7,839 bases of DNA from Magnetovibrio sp. Lineage in GTDB: Bacteria > Pseudomonadota > Alphaproteobacteria > Rhodospirillales > Magnetovibrionaceae. The notes under the pieces were generated by a model. The model worked only from the letters and a program-made list of their open reading frames with translations, was not told where the DNA came from and searched no databases. The number at the start of each line of letters is the position of its first letter. Positions within the stretch are counted from its first letter, which is position 1. Positions 5,628 to 7,839 of the stretch are shown piece after piece. The position numbers were made by a program, and so were the translations under genes. Location of the stretch: positions 1 to 7,839 of the forward strand of contig JAESSV010000013.1 of NCBI GenBank assembly GCA_016763895.1, written 5' to 3'.

Positions 5628-5662
5628 TATTTAACATACAAATTGAAAGGCTTACTAACGAA

Positions 5663-7839
5663 ATGTACCGACGGATAATACCCATTGTTTACCTTGCCGT
5701 TAGCGTTGTTTGCTTTTTGATTGCCCCCACTGTTGCCCCAAGTTATGCGAACGACATCTTTCAAGGCCCCTTGGCCCTTTCTGAAAAGGAACACGTTTGG
5801 CTAAAGGCTCATCCGGTCATTGAAATTGGTGTTGATGGCAATTGGCCCCCCATAGATTTTATAAACGACCAAGGTGTTTTTTCTGGAATTTCCGCCAATA
5901 CACTAAAAATGATCGAATTGAGATTGGGCATTACGTTTAAACCCGTCTCTGGGGCATCTTTTAAAGATATGCTTGGCCAAGTGATGGATGGAACCCTTAA
6001 GGTCGGCGCAACCATTGCCTGGCGCAAAGACCGCGCCGAAAAGCTTTGGTTTACGGAACCGTTTTTTAAGGTCAAATACGTTATCATCACCCGCAACTCG
6101 GAATACACCATATCTTCGCTTCAAGACCTTGAAAACAAGTCCATTGCCATTGAAGACGGTTATTTTCTGCATAAGGAACTGAGCGAACAATATCCAAATG
6201 CGACATTGGTGCCCGTTAAAAATACCCGGGAAGCTTTGCGCGCCGTCTCGCGCGGTAAGGCAGATGCCTATATTGGCAATCGAGCCGTTGCCGACTGGAT
6301 TTTGATCGAAGAAGAACTCTCCAATCTTAAAGTCGCCGGAGATCCAGGCTTTCCCCAAAACCCCCAACGCTTTGCCATTCACATTGACCCAGAATTCGAA
6401 CCGCTGGTTTCGCTGATGAATAAGGCTCTTGCCTCTATCAGCGAACAGGACAAATTGGACATCGCCCAAACGTTCCTCAAAGCGAACGTTTCGTCTGTTC
6501 TCAAAACAGATGGGATCGTCTTTTCGCCCTCAGAAAAACGCTTTATCGATAACACTGTTGTCATGGCCGCGACCACCACCAATTGGCCGCCTTTTGCCTT
6601 TGTCAGTGACGCATCTGGAAAGGCTGCGGGGATTGGCTATGACTATTGGAAAGAAATTACGAAAACAGCTGGGCTAAAAACTGACATCGCCCACTTTGAT
6701 GATTTTTCAAAGCAAATACAAAGCCTTAAAGATAAAAAAGTCGACCTGATGTACAGTTCTGGGGTGACCGAAGAGCGTCAAAAATATTCAATATTTTCAA
6801 ATCCATACACCAGCTTTCCCATTTCAATCGCAACCTCAAAAGAAGAAAACTTTATTCAAGATGTGAATTTCTTGAAGGGCAAAAAGATCGCTATAGGCCG
6901 TAATTTTACAGCCCATAAAATGATGCTCAAGGCTTTTCCCGAATTCACATATGTTCCTGTGAAAAATGCAAAAGAAGGTTTGCAATTGCTCTCTCAGGGC
7001 GATGTCTTCGGTTATATCGATATTATGCCGACACTCGCCGATTCCATTAACAAATACGGCTTCACAAACCTCAAAATTTCCGGAAATACAGGCTTGTTAT
7101 TTGAATTGCGACTGATGATCAGAGATGATTATCCAGAACTTCTGTCCATCGCCAACAAAGTCATTGCCAACTTTGATCCAGACCTTAAACGACAAATTTT
7201 AAATCGCTGGATTAACGTTCAGTACGACCAGGCTTTCGATTTCAAAAAATATTTACCCTACGCAGTGGCCTTTAGCTTTGTCATTTTATTGATCATATTC
7301 AGCCTGCACCAGTCTCGCAAACGTGTGCGCAAGGTCAATAAAGAACTTGTCCGCCACGTCGATGAAAGCTCAAAAGAACTGCGCAGCAGCAAAGGACAAT
7401 TGCTGAAATTATCTCAGGCCTTGGAACAAAGCCCCAGTTTGGTGTTCATCACCGACATGGAAGGCTCTATCGAATATGTAAATGCCAAGTTCATAAGAAC
7501 AACGGGTTATGAACGTGATGAAATCATTGGTCAAAATCCACGTATTCTAAAATCAGGTCACTCGTCTCGTTCCTTGTACGTTGAACTCTGGAGAACCATT
7601 TCTTCGGGTGGAACATGGCGTGGAGAACTCATGGACCGCTGTAAGGACGGAGCTTTATTTTGGGCCAGCGTTTCCATTTCGCCGATCCGCGATGAACATA
7701 AAAAAATCACTCATTTCCTTGCCGTACACGAAGACATTACCCTGCAAAAAGACGCCGAAGCAACGATGATGTTGGCGGTTGAGCAATCTGAAATCGCTAA
7801 CCGTACAAAAACAGAACTGTTGGCCAATATGAGCCATGA
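5663..7839 (+). CDS. BvgS/EvgS-like sensor histidine kinase with tandem periplasmic solute-binding domains and PAS (3' end beyond the window)
   Basis: The frame is open from the ATG at 5663 to the edge, 725 codons plus 2 nt. Residues 1-29 are a signal peptide ending PSYA. Two type 3 solute-binding (Venus flytrap) domains follow at about 39-275 and 288-515. Each has a WPP motif (61-63, 308-310) and the arginine-x5-Phe element before the TxPF/SNPY hinge (R124, R372), which binds ligand carboxylate in amino-acid-binding relatives. A single membrane segment spans about 531-548. A charged helical linker (550-589) leads to a PAS domain (about 582-695) with EYVNAKF and GYERDEIIGQNPRIL. LLANMSH at 719-725 is the start of the HisKA H box, with phosphoacceptor H725. 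BvgS and EvgS continue with ATPase, receiver and Hpt domains, so this is probably the first half of a hybrid kinase. GAAAGG at 5645-5650 is a distant ribosome-binding site (12 nt). No response regulator gene is in view. Confidence 0.93.
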   Translation, partial: MYRRIIPIVYLAVSVVCFLIAPTVAPSYANDIFQGPLALSEKEHVWLKAHPVIEIGVDGNWPPIDFINDQGVFSGISANTLKMIELRLGITFKPVSGASFKDMLGQVMDGTLKVGATIAWRKDRAEKLWFTEPFFKVKYVIITRNSEYTISSLQDLENKSIAIEDGYFLHKELSEQYPNATLVPVKNTREALRAVSRGKADAYIGNRAVADWILIEEELSNLKVAGDPGFPQNPQRFAIHIDPEFEPLVSLMNKALASISEQDKLDIAQTFLKANVSSVLKTDGIVFSPSEKRFIDNTVVMAATTTNWPPFAFVSDASGKAAGIGYDYWKEITKTAGLKTDIAHFDDFSKQIQSLKDKKVDLMYSSGVTEERQKYSIFSNPYTSFPISIATSKEENFIQDVNFLKGKKIAIGRNFTAHKMMLKAFPEFTYVPVKNAKEGLQLLSQGDVFGYIDIMPTLADSINKYGFTNLKISGNTGLLFELRLMIRDDYPELLSIANKVIANFDPDLKRQILNRWINVQYDQAFDFKKYLPYAVAFSFVILLIIFSLHQSRKRVRKVNKELVRHVDESSKELRSSKGQLLKLSQALEQSPSLVFITDMEGSIEYVNAKFIRTTGYERDEIIGQNPRILKSGHSSRSLYVELWRTISSGGTWRGELMDRCKDGALFWASVSISPIRDEHKKITHFLAVHEDITLQKDAEATMMLAVEQSEIANRTKTELLANMSH

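Noticed and set aside
5903..6469. 188-codon minus-strand open frame
   Set aside because: It is antisense to the first solute-binding domain of the sensor kinase, which is clearly the coding strand; the translated product shows no recognisable motif.
7837..7839. Apparent TGA stop at the last three bases
   Set aside because: The kinase frame reads AGC CAT GA at the end, so this TGA is out of frame and the gene continues beyond the window.

Overview
The window looks like chromosome from an alphaproteobacterium, most likely a Rhodospirillales-type or marine relative. The evidence is the folK-rpoZ order, which in this class usually continues into relA/spoT; a long acidic tail on RNA polymerase omega; and two small families typical of alphaproteobacteria, DUF4169 and DUF4170. 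No rRNA, tRNA, CRISPR array, insertion sequence or phage gene was seen. Assignments rest on reading motifs by eye; no database search was run.

Left block, minus strand (1-1095): folK (folate biosynthesis), then rpoZ (RNA polymerase omega), then the possible first codons of a gene running off the left edge, perhaps relA/spoT. A candidate promoter with an inverted repeat in its spacer lies in front of rpoZ.

Central block, plus strand (1211-3324): a NYN/LabA-type nuclease-domain protein and a family 5 uracil-DNA glycosylase separated by only 2 nt, followed after a short gap by thrH (HAD phosphatase/phosphotransferase) and a DUF4169 protein 3 nt behind it. This run meets a minus-strand DUF4170 gene (3321-3557) head-on, with the two stop codons overlapping in one TTAG.

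Third block, plus strand (3634-5570): a YafJ-type class II glutamine amidotransferase whose position strongly suggests a leaderless mRNA, overlapping by 1 nt a membrane-anchored extracytoplasmic protein of unknown function. That protein has a HAxxH motif and looks like a zinc peptidase that has lost its catalytic glutamate.

Right block (5663 to the edge): the first 725 residues of a large BvgS/EvgS-like sensor kinase. It has a signal peptide, two tandem periplasmic solute-binding (Venus flytrap) domains, one membrane segment, a helical linker, a PAS domain and the kinase H box. The window ends 2 nt after the phosphoacceptor histidine codon. TTAAGTTA direct repeats upstream could be a regulator site.

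Most of the window is housekeeping or conserved accessory sequence. The items with most room for something undescribed are the HAxxH protein coupled to YafJ, the probable leaderless yafJ start, and the ligand and control of the sensor kinase.
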